Assembly (NCBI GenBank): GCA_963573305.1
Contig: OY754330.1
Location: forward strand, 17,952,596 to 18,016,595
Length of the DNA: 64,000 nucleotides
Origin: Pyrrhosoma nymphula
Lineage: Eukaryota > Arthropoda > Insecta > Odonata > Coenagrionidae
Direction: 5' to 3'
Shown here in pieces: positions 44,680 to 57,210 of the stretch. Under the pieces are notes generated by a model. That model did not search any database. It saw nothing but the letters and a program-made list of their open reading frames with translations, and was not told the DNA's origin. The translations under genes and the position numbers were made by a program. The first letter of the stretch is position 1, and every line of letters begins with the position of its first letter.

Positions 44680-45390
44680 CGGGCCGCGCGAGAGAAAATT
44701 GTAAATGTTTAAATATTTATAAAAAACGGATTTATGAATTTCCACTCAATTTTATTTTTTTAATAGTTAGCTGAATATGTTAAGATTACGGAAAAACATT
44801 TTCGGCCGATTCTGAAATGGAGTATTAGAGAAAAGTGCATTAACAATTTTTGAAACACGGGCCACGCGAGAGAAAATTGTAAATGTTTAAATATTTATAA
44901 AAAGCGCAATTATGAATTTCCACTAAATTTTATTTTTTTACTAGTTAGCTGAATATGTTAACATTACGGAAAAACATTTTCGGCCGATTCTGAAATGGAG
45001 TATTAGATAAAAGTGCATTAACAATTTTTGAAACACGGGCCGCGCGAGAGAAAATTGTAAATGTTTAAATATTTATAAAAAACGCATTTATGAATTTCCA
45101 CTCAATTTTATTTTTTTAATAGTTAGCTGGATATGTTAAGATTACGAAAAAACATTTTCGGCCTATTCTGAGATGGAGTATTTGAGAAAAGTGCATTAAC
45201 AATTTTTGAAACACGGGCCGCGCGAGAGAAAATTGTAAATGTTTAAATATTTATAAAAAGCGCAATTATGAATTTTAACTAAATTTTATTTTTGGAATAG
45301 TTAGCTAGATATGTTTAAATTATGGAAAAACATTTTCGGCCGATTCTGAGATGGAGTATTTGAGAAAAGTTTATTAGCAATTTTTTAAAC
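44680..45390 (-). repeat. Right-arm array, four 178-bp units
   Basis: CGGCCGATTCTGAAATGGAG or variants occurs at 44803, 44981, 45159 and 45337, again exactly 178 bp apart. One unit more than the left arm. Each unit contains CGCGCGAGAGAAAATTGTAA and TTTAAATATTTATAAA. Confidence 0.95.
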
Positions 45391-45724
45391 ATTAGTAATT
45401 TACAACAATAGGGTATAGAAGAAAATAATTTTTTATTGATATATTTGCATTTAATAAAGATTTAGCTTTAATAAAAGCTATTAATCATTGTTTTATGACA
45501 ATTACAAGCGGAGATATAAGTGATAATATGATTTAAGGCACGGATTTTTGCTAAAAATGCGAAAAAATTAAAATATGCATAATTCGATCAAAAAACTTTT
45601 TCACAAAACGGTTTGAGGGTATTCAATTTGAGTTGATATTGTACCCATACACCAATTTTTATCAAAATCTGAGACCCTAAGGGACAAACGTTTGTTGAAT
45701 TGAGGTAGAATGACCCATATATAT

Positions 45725-46012
45725 ATATTTATTTTTTAAAAACTTTTTCCGACGCTTCGGACCTTTATTGATCCATCTTCAAGGCTATAAACAAATGATA
45801 CATGATGTTGAAGTTGTTGTACAATACTTTTTGTATTACATAATGGTTAATTTACAGTCATTAAATATAAAAATACGTAGACATATTTAAGATTGTTACC
45901 TTTAAATTTTGGTGCTGTTTTTTTATTTACAAATTTAATTTGGTTGCTTGGATCCATTTCTTTGTTAAAAGAGGTCTAGAATAATTACCATTTGAATTAA
46001 TAATAATAGTGT
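45725..46012 (-). mobile_element. Penelope-tail repeat, inverted copy
   Basis: Minus-strand reading gives GGTCTAGAATAATTACC-type flank, ATCCAAGCAACCAAATTAAA, GTAACAATCTTAAATATG, then TTGAAGATGGATC...GGTCCGAAGCGTCGG, the hammerhead-like hairpin with two box mutations. Homologous to 31147-31450 and 32689-33161. It begins immediately after the giant-TIR element, so the two insertions abut in AT-repeat DNA. Confidence 0.75.
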
Positions 46013-46635
46013 AATCCTCAAGCAGGGTTTACCCTATTTTTCGTTTCTCTCCCTGGCGGTGCGACAGACGGAGTGTTATCCGCGGCGAAAGGGAAGATTA
46101 CTCATCCAGCCTCTCGACCCTTCCACAACCACCGCTGCCCCGCCAATTCCTCCTCATCCTCGCCTCTTCCTCGTCAGGGGGGGGAACACTAAGCGGAGAG
46201 CCCCCACATCAGGGGTGGCAGCATTACCGAGGGTTTACTCTGGAGGCCACTCCACAGGGGACAGGGATAGAGGAGGAGAGAGTTGGTTCACAGAATCAGA
46301 TGCTGTGTCGGCATGAATGTGTAAAGACCTCGTGTCGATGTGTTATAGAGAAGAAGATATATTTCTGCACGAGGGTGTTTGATTTTGTCGTGGGATTGAG
46401 GGGAAAACAGGTTCAGCGAGGCATGTGACAGCATCTGATCCAGGTAGATAATATTTTCCACGACGAAAAACTAAGGCGTTAGCTGTAGAAAACTCAAAGG
46501 TTAGAGAGGTTATCATTAAAATAAATATTTATTCTGAAATAAAACTATCATTCGCCCACTGATTTTGAATCTCTATAAAGTACTAGGTTTTAAAAGGAGC
46601 CCGTAGCGCCCACTTATTATAGGAAAATATTGATA
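46013..46635. other. No feature recognised
   Basis: A GC-richer stretch (46,060-46,310) with an 85-codon plus frame of low complexity (Pro/Thr/Arg-rich) and no motif. Confidence 0.35.
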
Positions 46636-47280
46636 TTAACCCAGGAGTGGTCGCTAAGCTACCTATCACTCGAGTGGTCGCGTGTGAGCCTTTTTCTCAC
46701 ACTCAGATGTATCATTGATTATCTATCATAAAGCGTTTATCTGCTATATATTACACTATATTTTGATATTATTTATTTTTCTAATTGTTCATTTGAAACA
46801 ATGATTTCCAAAGATACACAATTACTGATACAATTACGTAATCATTGCTAATTTTAGTGGTGATGATATCATTGGGTATAAATGAAGAATATTACCCTTC
46901 TCCTGAAGAAATATTTATTTTTTAGGACATAAATTCTTATGACTCATAAATTTGCATTAAATATCTGCTCTCCACGAAATTAATCAACTTTGCTCGCATG
47001 CTGCGAGAGTGTAACGCAACTGAGTGATACAAAAACAATAACTTCAGTGGTCGCGCGATGAGAAAATGTCTCACACTTTGTAGCCGACTGTATCAAACAT
47101 ATAATTACACAGTTGCGGACGCTTTATTTACACGTTTTGAGACGGTCGGTCAATAGGAAAGGATAAAAAGTCAGCTTGAAGGAAAGGTAACTTATTATAA
47201 CTCATGATTACATATAAAGTGAGCACAATTTTAAATTTTGTGTGAGAGAATATCTCATTGCGCAACCAATGTCGGGTTAA
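46636..47280 (+). mobile_element. TTAA-flanked MITE, family B, copy 3
   Basis: 645 bp from TTAACCCAGGAGTGGTCGC to GCGCAACCAATGTCGGGTTAA, TTAA at 46636-46639 and 47277-47280. Same orientation as copy 1. Differences include GTTATC-type substitutions; blocks CATCATTGGGTATAAATGAAG-like and GTGGTCGCGCGATGAGAAA are kept. Confidence 0.92.
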
Positions 47281-47309
47281 ATGACACTTTTAAAGAGATC
47301 AAGTTATCA

Positions 47310-47735
47310 AGAGATTATTCCCTACACATTCTTTCCGTTTATTTGCGAGTGAGAGAGAGAGCTATGTAAAGTTGTCCGTTTGAGAATACTGCTGTTTTAA
47401 GTACAACGTGGTCAATCGAATGACCCTCAACTTGCTGATTGTAATCGCTTGTGCCGGAATCACTGAAATTATCGTCGTCATAAGATCAAAGGGAGCGTTG
47501 TCTCAGTCGGAGCCAAATCAGAAATAATCTCTTTTTTGAAATTTCTTGCAATCAGTTGAATAACGACATTTTAAAATGTAAGTGGCTGTGATTTCATCTA
47601 ATTACGGCATTTAAAAATTTAAGCGACTGTGTCTCCATCTAATAACGGCATTTTAAAATTAAGTGACTGTGGCTCCATCTTACAGCGTTCCTGAGTCAGT
47701 GAGCGAGTGACAAAGGTTTTTCTTATATATATAGA
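47310..47735 (-). repeat. Inverted copy of the 41-bp minisatellite repeat
   Basis: Minus-strand reading gives TATAAGAAAAACCTTTGTCA, CGCTCACTGACTCAGGAACG, three GATGGAG-type units, then GGCTCCGACTGAGACAACGC and CGACGACGATAATTTCAG, in the same order as 41148-41640. It lies 30 bp beyond MITE B copy 3. Confidence 0.75.
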
Positions 47736-50700
47736 TACTGGAAGGAGAGGTAAATAAAAGGAAATATATAAAATACACGTTACCATCGGGCAATCAAAAA
47801 TTCAAGAGACAGGTATTGTAACGTTGTTTCAAAATCTGCCCTTTAAAATCAAATAGCTCAAAACTATCATTATAGAAACCAATGTAAGTTTTCAGAGAAT
47901 TTTAAATTTAGCTGACAGAAAAAATCTATGGAAAATTTCACAGTGTGAAAAGAGTTTATATGAAACCAAAGGTTTTATCATTTTGAGGGTGGGAACAAAA
48001 TTACTTCATACACAGGTAGATAATTATATTGACAATTTGAAAAAAACTACCAATTTTTTATACCAGATTTTTTCATTGTCATTTGCGCATGATTATACAA
48101 AATTGTGGATAGACAAGCGTCCTTCCAGTTAAATAAGTTCTGTGGTAACAAAAATATTTTTTCTTTTGCAAAGAATGGATATGCATCGCTTTCTTACAGT
48201 TATAGACAACTAGTTTAACGAAATTTAATGATGTTGACTACTGGTGGAGATTGCGGAAAAGAGTATTTATTTACCTGAAATGAAAAACAGAAAACACGGT
48301 GACAGTGTTTTGCGATAGACTACTGCATTTGGCGCTATTGAAGCAGGGTATGGAGAGCAAGGGACGAGAAAGACGGATGTTTAGACGATACAGAAGGAGA
48401 GAATGAGAATTGTTGTGAAAGAGAAAGATTTAGCGAGACTGATGGAAGCCTGACGGGTCTGACGGAATTGCGATATATCGTATGGATTACTACTAGCGCC
48501 AATTGTTTCAGGCGCAAATGGAGAAATAAGTATGCGTGAAAAAGATAAAGATGTTTTTACAATTAATCTTTTATTTTTTGTGATAAAATGCGGTAATTAT
48601 TCCTTTTGTTGTAAGACGTTTATCAGCGTCCATTTAAAATACTCCTGGAACCACACGATACATCGCCATCGCAACCGTAAGTAAACAAAGAAGATGGCCT
48701 AGAAAGTACACTGCAAAAATGCCAAGAGAAGGACTGGACGGCATTATTGCGATGCAATCTGGTTCCAGAAATTTTCAGGATGCAGAATTGATTACACAAA
48801 TACCTTTTTAAGTTTCCCCTGAGAAATAAATGGGTAATTTCTTAATAAAATCTGCCAGATATTTAACTAAAGAGTATACCTGTCGCGCTGTTGCGTTGAT
48901 AGTTAGCGCCTGACCGCTCTGGGTGAAATATGTAACCATTGGAGTAATGTGAGTGTCAGACCCTTGATGGAGCCCGAATAGTGTATCTGCCAGCCATACC
49001 TGTCCTCCATGATGATGACGGATGCTAATGCTTCCTCCTCTCGACCATAAATCCCAATACATTTCCCTTGATGGGGCTCATATCAATTAGGTCCTGGCAG
49101 TTGTTTCCAATTTCCGCCAAACCTAATTCGGTTGCGAGAGATAGTCAATCTCTTTTCTTAGAGCATCCATCGCATTACATTTGGGAGTTATGGGAATAGT
49201 AAGCAGTCGGTGCCAAAGGGGTGACCCGGGCCACGAATGCCGAAATGGGTATGATTGCCCGGGAGATTGGTAAGTAAGGTAAAGAGACACGAATTATGAG
49301 AAAGAAAAGGCACAAGCAGAGAAACTAAGGGTGAAGGAAATTCCAGAAACATGTGAAATTCAGTCAAAGTGATTCATTATTCAGAAAAGTTTGGAGTGAC
49401 TGGATGAACTCCCAACAAATGGCAGTAATTTACAATCGTCCCGTGACGAAACAAGCTTCCATTGAACACCAACTTATGTAGCACGAACAAAGAGGTTTCC
49501 CATTCTTTCGTGAGAGTCTTAAGATTATCCTAAATAATACATTTAAGTCGAGCGGTCTGCACATTCGGTGAGTACACAGAGCTCATTTGCTTGTGCATCA
49601 ATTTTGCACTCCGTAATTTGGAGAGCTCTTATTACTTTCTGTAAAAAAACTGAACACATACTTTTTTATTTAATTCAAGAATGTTCAATTCAGAACTATT
49701 TCTCAGTATGCTGACTTTTTTATGGCATAAAGGAAAATATCCAGAATTTAGTTTTTACAACATCTTATTGATAAAGCCATGTTGGCTATCAGACACAATG
49801 GCCACTTTTCATGTTCAATCCTCCATTTGTAATTTTTCGGCCGGTGTGACGTACGTCGGTCGAGAAACATGTATTGCAATGTACAGAACAAAAAACACCA
49901 CTTTAATATGTGATTACGATATTATGTTTAGTATTTAGAAAATATTTACCATTTTCATTGTTTTCTGTTGCAAAAAGAACTATTGATAGTATCTCTATGA
50001 AGTAATTTCAGTAGTATACTATAAGTAAGGTACCTCTTAATGGTAAATTACAGAACCCACTTGGCAAGTCAATAACAAAACAAGGGGTGGAATAAATTAA
50101 ACAAGAAACGTTTTCTCTCAAATTGCAATCTGGAAGTTAGTGGCAATGTAAGTGAACTGACTTAATCTTTTTTCAAGAATCTATTAGAATATGGACCATA
50201 AATGACTCCAAACCCTTCAGTGAAGCAACCAGAAAATGAGTTATTGGGCTTTTTTAATAAATTGGACTTCGGTGAGTCATTCGAGATTGTAAACGACAAA
50301 AGTGGTTTTAATGAGGAGTTTTTTTATTAAAAAAAACAACAACCTTCCATCTAATCTTACCTAGGTATCTCTTCTGAATCTACAATTATCTAGGTCAAGA
50401 GTCAAAGAGTGGCTTATGGCTCGTTTGATATTGTACCCTGAAAATGACAGTTATCTACTGAATACTTGATCTAATACCTTTTAGAGTAATACTACTAGGA
50501 AAGTACTGTTTGCTTCATTATAGAGAGGATTCTCAGAAAGAAGCCTCCGTAATTGCAATACATTTCATATGTATTGTTGTCATCATAGTCCCCAGCAGAT
50601 TACCCCATTCATCCAATAATGAGATAAAATATGCAGAATGCGTTCCTGTTTTCCTAAAACCTGATCTCCAAAAAATCAATAGGGACAAAAATAAGCATTC

Positions 50701-52736
50701 AAAATAATACATATTTGACTTTCAGAAGCAATATGATTATGCACGAAAGACTACCTATTTGTCGCTGAAAAAAATGGAAGCTTTAATTATGTTAATGCTT
50801 TGACTCAGTTTCCATAATCACATTATTCTGCTTAAAAAATATTCAGCCAAATAACGGAAAATATTATATCCACGCTATCAGAGGAAAAAAACGTCCCATA
50901 ATATTTGCCTTTTTTCCTCTATCGCAGGGAATATCATAGACTGAGACCATCGACGCGTAATACAATATTAATCACCGAGAAAAAATGTCATGTCCGTCTC
51001 ACTCAAAGGACTGAATTTCCTGTACAAATATATGGCATTTAAAGCGAAATAAAACCAATATATTTTAACGTTTTAGTCACTGGTATTATAACCGACCGGT
51101 TGAGGGAATTGATTAATAAAATTGGAGTTGGCCACAGAGGGATTTCACCAGCACTCTTTTTATCTCTTGTTCACTAAATAAATTCATTGCAACGGCACAC
51201 AACTAAGGTTACATTTCTATTTCGTAGCTTTTTTTAAGCTTTTGACTGTTTCCAGGTAAAAATTCTGAAATATGTATTAATATCTGGTTCAACCAATTTA
51301 ACAAAGGCAATTATTTTTTGGATGTCATTCTTTGAAAACATTAACTTACTACCCAGCTATCCAACTACGCGGTTAAGTAAAACGTTCTATGAAAGCTTGG
51401 AATTATTCTCTCTGGCTGCTCGGGCAGTGTATAATTCTATTTTTCATAACGTGCACTGCCAAATAGCTGGATTATAATTGTTATTTGAATATCCAAAAAT
51501 AGAGTTTTTATGTAAATGATCTCATTGAACGATTGAACCGTTATCAAGTACCGGCAGTGAATTTGTCAATTCACCATGGTCGGCTTAAACAATGCTTACG
51601 CTTAATGTAAATATTTTATTTATCAATAGTTATTCAAGAGGTAGATCTGTTAAATTAAAAATGAGACTCAAAATGAAATATAAATGCGCAATAAATTAAT
51701 AGTCAAATAGCAACAAGGAAAAACTATGACGTGGATGAGCGGCCAATTACATGGTACCACGTACCACCCAGTTACCCAGGCAACCGCCCAACTGCAAGCG
51801 ACCGAATAATAATTTCCATGCCCAAGAAAAATAAGAATCAAATCTTGCCTATTGTTAGCTACAATTTTCATCGTATATCCTGGTTATTTTTCTGGATAAT
51901 GTGGAGAGACATACATTTTGTCTCCCTCTGCATCCAGCTCAAGTGACAAATAAGTATCTTCGTATTTCTTTGCGTCAATTCCGAAATTTCCTCATAATAA
52001 AAGACGTTGATTCACCTTATCTTTGCATGGAGCTCTAATCAGGAAATAATTATACCTATTTGGAATGATGTACACTTGATATTTCCCTTTTTTCATAGGA
52101 AAATTAATTTTAACTTCCTATGACAAGAAGGAAGGTAATATTTAAAATGGCTTATCTTGTATAAGGAGCGTACATTTTTCGCTGTGAAAAATGATACCAC
52201 CGAATTTTATGGCAGTGAAGCAAATTTCTCTGACCTTTTACTTTTCCTCACTTTGTAATGCATTCCTTTGGCTGCCCCCTCTCTGTAAATCCAAGAAGAA
52301 AATTCTCGAAGCAGAATGAAAGAGGTAAGACAGAGAATAGAACAGGAAATAAGCGTTTTCAGTCAAAACTGCTCTGTTGGAATGCCCACTTTAAGTTTAT
52401 GGCTAAAAACAAAAGAGTAAAAACAGAAATCTATTGAAAATCCCTTTAAAAGGAATACAAGGGCAAACTGTAGTTGGAAAAAAACAAAATTTAAGGCTGA
52501 AAATATTAAAGTCTCTGGTAAATTGTTCTGAATAAAAACATTTAAGTTCAGCTCATCAGAGTTCCAGTAGGAATTTAGCAGTATTTCTTGACTTCAATGC
52601 TCTTAACCTTGTGAGTATTACCACGTGATTTAGAAGTCTATCATCTCATCAACAAGTCTCGTACCGTGTAACAGGAAGAGTCCAATTGAGCACATGCCTA
52701 GAATCGTTTGTTAATCTGAAAGCTAATAAACGAAGG
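47736..52736. other. Five kilobases without recognised features
   Basis: No repeat from elsewhere in the window recurs here and no reading frame over 85 codons shows a domain (48,808-49,062 minus and 49,681-49,938 plus were read and not recognised). It is the longest stretch without visible mobile elements and may be intron or intergenic host DNA. Confidence 0.4.
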
Positions 52737-53460
52737 CAGCGATTCCCAAAGTGTGAACCACGGCACCAGAGGGAGCCTCGGCGTCTTTGCAGGGGTGTCA
52801 CAAAATGTCGCAAAAGCTTCATAATTAAATACAATATAGATAATTACAGAAAAAGAAGTTCCATACAGAAAAAGAAGTAATTTCAGAGAAATAAGTCGTT
52901 AATAAAAAAATAAGTCGCATATTTTTGTTGAAAATCTAAAAATATTCGTAATACCATAACCAGTAGGAAACTACAAAATGCGCCAAAGAAAAAGGAAAAT
53001 GTTTCAAAACTCGCCAAAAGAAAGCTGTCTATAGCTATGAGGTAAACCGCTGACTCTATAAAAGGATCTTGTATAACGGATAATAACGGATTTTAATTCC
53101 ATTTTCAACGTCGTGTTTGAGAGAAGCTGGGTTTTCAGCGGTTGCTGAGATAAAGGGCAAGTCTCGAGCAAAAACCAATGAGGGAAAGAAAACGGGAGTT
53201 GCAGCGTTCACTTTGATTCCACCATTTGAGAAAACGTGCAGTGATTTGCAGGCTCATCCATCCCATCAATTATTAATTTAATTTTAATAAAATCAATAAC
53301 AAAATAAAATAACGAATTTGTTCAATAATGCAGTTGCACGAGTTTTATTATTTTTCTCTTACTTTTATGTTTAGTCATACTTTTACTTAGGTTAGGTCGC
53401 CGTGGGAAAATGTTAATTTAAAAAAAAGCGCCGCGAATCGATAAAGTTTGGGAACCACCG
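52737..53460. mobile_element. Probable hAT-type non-autonomous element
   Basis: Left end CAGCGATTCCCAAAGTGTG and right end AAGTTTGGGAACCACCG are imperfect inverted repeats of the CAGTGGTTCCCAAACT class common in hAT elements. The left end also repeats GAACCACGG just inside. No 8-bp duplication is evident and no transposase is encoded. Confidence 0.5.
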
Positions 53461-53804
53461 CACAAAAGGCGTTGACATCAGGTACTTTCATCTCATCAGC
53501 AGGTATGCATACGTAGCAAAACCGCCGTTCGCGCCGAATAAATATAACAATATGTTTTCACATTGTTTGATTATTTATCCAGCGTGAATTTCAATAATGC
53601 TGGAGAGTATCTACATCAACTCTTTAGTATTATATAGAACGAAGTTATGAGTTGAAATTACAGTGTAATCACCAAGTGATCTAGATCTTGGAATACTTTC
53701 TCCGAATAGAAAGAGGAAAGGTAAGAAGAGTGCGCGAAGGGTGAGGGGTAGAAAAATTAACACTGCAATCCCACATGGCAATGCATTTATTAACATGACT
53801 GATT

Positions 53805-53845
53805 TCACCTGAAGATGCTGCTCTGCGGCGAAACTCGTCGGGTCA
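53805..53845 (+). ncRNA. Hammerhead-like motif
   Basis: CTGAAGA (53809-53815), T, stem GCTGC/GCGGC, GAAAC (53830-53834), TC, GTC (53837-53839). Core boxes and cleavage triplet are all present; stem I is weak on this reading. It lies outside any foldback seen here, in a segment shared with no other copy in the window. Confidence 0.45.
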
Positions 53846-53850
53846 ATAAA

Positions 53851-56676
53851 GCTATTACCATGTAAAATGGAGGTGTTAATTCTTCCATCTCTGATATCGA
53901 GAATTTTATCAAGAAAGGTCCGAAACTATCATCAGCACAGGGTGATTCTGGAAGGGGTGGACGCTGTTATCAAAGGAAGCGATTGATAACCGAGTTCATT
54001 CACGCCAAAGTCATCGGTGGGACAGGTTGATTAGGGCACGATTTCATCGGTCGAAGGGTGAAGAGGAAACCTTCATGAGAATTGGCTTTATCTTGCCAAA
54101 TGGCGCCAAGGAGTCAACAGATCAACGTCTCATTCAACGGACGGAGTACTGCACTTGAAGCGCTCTACTAATAGACCCCCACGAGTTGAGATTAGGATTA
54201 ATAGGGATAATAAGCTAGATAAATGTTTGCTTTCGTCCTGCAAGATCAAATATTTTTTTTCGAGATATCAAGGTCACTTGAGGAAATAAATTTTACAATA
54301 CATATTACCAAAACAAATGCGCATTCAGGTTAAGGAAAGTATTGTCAGCGTCTTGTATTTTTAGAGAAATAAGCGTTGGAAATATACCAATTCAGGGAAT
54401 TTTAGACAGTTTTCAACGCCATATTGGGAGGTTATGGGAAGAATCGGTAGGATGACACCGACTAATTTCACGTATATCATAGGTCCATACCAATAAAGTG
54501 ACTATTCCAGCCCGGCTGACAAAGCCGGCTGGAATATGGTTCGTAGGGCTAGGGGTAATAGTGTAGGGCTGCGTGATGAACAAGATCGATGGTCGCTTTT
54601 GAGCGTTTTGGGTTGGATATAGGGCAGGATATTCGTGAGCGTACGGCACCTGCAAACACATAAAAACCGCCTTCGTGCTCATCACCAATCTCTACGTGCT
54701 AGCAGTGTCACTTTTTTTCGTGAAGTTATGCTCCGTTCACACTACAATCGTACGTAATATCCGTTGGCGGAAATGTTAGTGTGAATGCATGTCCGGACAG
54801 CTGTAACACGTAGTTCTTCACGCTGCCACCAAACAGGTTAGCGCTGGTATCACGAGTGGAAACCGGAAATGATGCATGACGACAATAAAAAAACTCAATC
54901 ATAATTGTAAAGCAGATGGTGCCACTTTGATGAATAAACAAAGATAGGTGTCATTATCTTGTAAAATCATGTCGAACGTGTCAAAACACCGGAGGGACAT
55001 GGGAATGCCAATTATGTTCGCTTGCCATTTAACTTGTTCGTAACGATTCCTGGTTAGGGCAGAACTGAGTTACGATAGCATAATGTGAATACGTGCAGGG
55101 TTGCAACGATTTTTTTGAAGTAAGGTAGTAAATGAGCCAAAATTTCATTAATAGCGGCAGTAGTCTTTCGACAACAGTGACCTGATATCTTTTCATAACA
55201 CAATATCATGACCTGTAAACTTCTGCGTCTAAAACGTTTTGCTGATTTCGAAAATTACCGCATTATATTAAAGTTATTCCAACAAAATCAGGGATTGACT
55301 AGCTGTATTTTTGTTGTCATCACTACCAACTCAGAATCATCACAGCTTATAACACTTTCAACACATCCATCGCACAAGTATTTAGCATTTACAATTCAAT
55401 CAATCACATTATTTTTCATCTGTCTTCTGATTCATAGAGAAAAAAGGAAGCGGAACAACGTGATCCTTTAAGAGGACTTAACTACTTATAAAATCGTCAT
55501 TCTATCTTTGTAGGTTGAAATAAACACTAAGAAACTCAAAATTCGTGATCTATGTTTTACGGCAATATTGGACTGAGATACTCTGGATAACGTATGCTCA
55601 CCTTGCTCCATTTTTATTTATTTGAATTAAAATGTGATTAAGAGTATCGAAAATTGCCGCGACCTGACCGCGAATTTGTCTCAACCGAATTATCAAAACA
55701 TATATTTCTCAATGAAGACGAGATAGGCATTCATGGCATTTTTATTAAATAATCTGATTTAAAGTCTGAAGTGCATAATATATTATTGGAACTGTATGGG
55801 GTTTTTAAATAAACTTTAATCTTAAAAAAAGCAGTCAATTAATTTAATAATAAACCAAAATTATTACATTTTCATCAAATGAAATTCAATTATCAAAATT
55901 TTAACGTGGTACATTTTATTGCAATCAGAAGCACATTTAAACCACAAAATTGTTTCAGGGACGCAAAGATAATTACGTCAATTAATAACAGTTTAAGAAA
56001 TGATGATCTACCACGTATTTTTTCGACAAAATTAATAGCACATGTGCCATGGTAAAACATTATGCATTCTACTAGTTTTTTTTAAATTAGTGACTGGATT
56101 ACATCATCAACTCTTAATAAAGGTACCACACAGAGAAATTTAAAACGTAAAATAATTTTAAGAGACCAGAAAAACTTGATGAATTAAGTTAAGGATTTTA
56201 TGCTTTGTAAAGCCTTAATATCTCAAAATTTGCGCCAATTAGTCACAAATAAATGAAAACAACTTCAAATTAACGTGACAGCGCGAACAATTTTTACGAT
56301 GTCGTATGTGCAATTCTGAGTCGGATTAGCAAAATCATTTGACAGACTTGCATATTGTCATGTATCATCAATAAGGAATACGTAAAAATTCATGAATATA
56401 ATTTAGTTAAAAATAATAAAAGAGGAAAATCAGCAAGAATAATTAGTCTTATTTGAACGGAAGAAGTAAAAGTGGGTTGAATTTTTTCTTAAAAGAGCAA
56501 GGAATTTCACCGGTTTGAAGGCCTTATGTTAATAGAAATGAAACTGGAGAGCTATGATTCAAGATTCTGTACAAGAAATTGTATGATCCTCGAGAAAAAA
56601 TGATCAAGTATCCTCGCATTAATGAAATTAGTGAAGTGATTAATTCATAGAAAGCTATGGTCATTTCAGACATCCA
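53851..56676. other. No gene; one hairpin
   Basis: ATTCCAGCCCGGCT and AGCCGGCTGGAAT (54,506-54,536) form a 13-bp hairpin with a short loop. Otherwise AT-rich DNA with frames lacking motifs. Confidence 0.4.
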
Positions 56677-57210
56677 ATGGCAATGTGTACTGGCCACATT
56701 CATCTACTCCATTTCCCATTAAAATCAAAACGAATACCTCATAAACCTCTTCCCAGTCCCGCCATCTACTCTAACAATAGTCACAAGATCCTCATCCCAG
56801 TATCTTTATTACCCTGGAAACCGCACTATAACCTTCCAAAAGTCATTTCAAATTGCCGGTGCAAAACTCTGGAACTTCCTAACTGATGAATTAAGGAAAC
56901 TGCAGTCCCTGAGCCAATTTAAAAACCGTATTTATAACATGTTATTTGGCAAATACGTTTCCTTTCATTTCTCCACGCACTTACATGTACCACCCAAATT
57001 TTGTGTGTCAGCTTGTATGTTTGAAAATTTTTCATATGTAATGTTTAAAATTGTCATTTTTTAAATTTAATACGCCAGCTTTTATGTTTGAAAAAAATAA
57101 ATATTCTATTGTTGTTATATTGAAACCTTGATAAAATGTTTTGTAGTGTATTGTTGTACTTAAAGGAAAATGTCCCAGTGCAAATAAATTATTTCTCTAT
57201 CTATACTTCA
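56677..57210 (+). pseudogene. LINE C-terminus and 3' end (family L2 of this window)
   Basis: At 56843-56947 the plus strand reads SFQIAGAKLWNFLTDELRKL followed by QSLSQFKNRIYNMLF, the typical end of CR1/Jockey/RTE-class ORF2 proteins (GAKLWNSLPxxIRxxxSLxxFKxxLxxYLL). It is followed by a 3' UTR with GTATTGTTGTACTTAAAGGA and AATAAATTATTTCTCTATCT. The upstream part is diverged with frame changes. A second 3' end of the same family is at 57770-57930. Confidence 0.8.

Larger units (their letters stand above)
41921..45716 (+). mobile_element. 3.8-kb DNA transposon with giant subrepeat-bearing terminal inverted repeats
   Basis: Outer ends GGGTCATTCCACCTCAATTC and its near complement define inverted repeats 41921-42992 (1,072 bp) and 44467-45716 (1,250 bp). 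Each contains a tandem array of 178-bp units, three on the left and four on the right; the length difference is exactly one unit. The interior (42993-44466) carries a frameshifted transposase-like gene. Flanks are AT-repeat DNA (ATATAT), so the target duplication cannot be read. Long inverted repeats with internal arrays are seen in Foldback-like and some Mutator-type elements, but the superfamily is not assigned here. Confidence 0.92.

Noticed and set aside
42250..45390. CRISPR or integron-type array
   Set aside because: The 178-bp units are head-to-tail without spacers and lie inside terminal inverted repeats of a transposon.
49681..49938. 85-codon plus-strand frame as a small gene
   Set aside because: No domain, no signal of conservation visible, and length within chance expectation for this composition.
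54506..54536. Rho-independent terminator
   Set aside because: A hairpin without a T run, in a eukaryotic genome with no adjacent gene.
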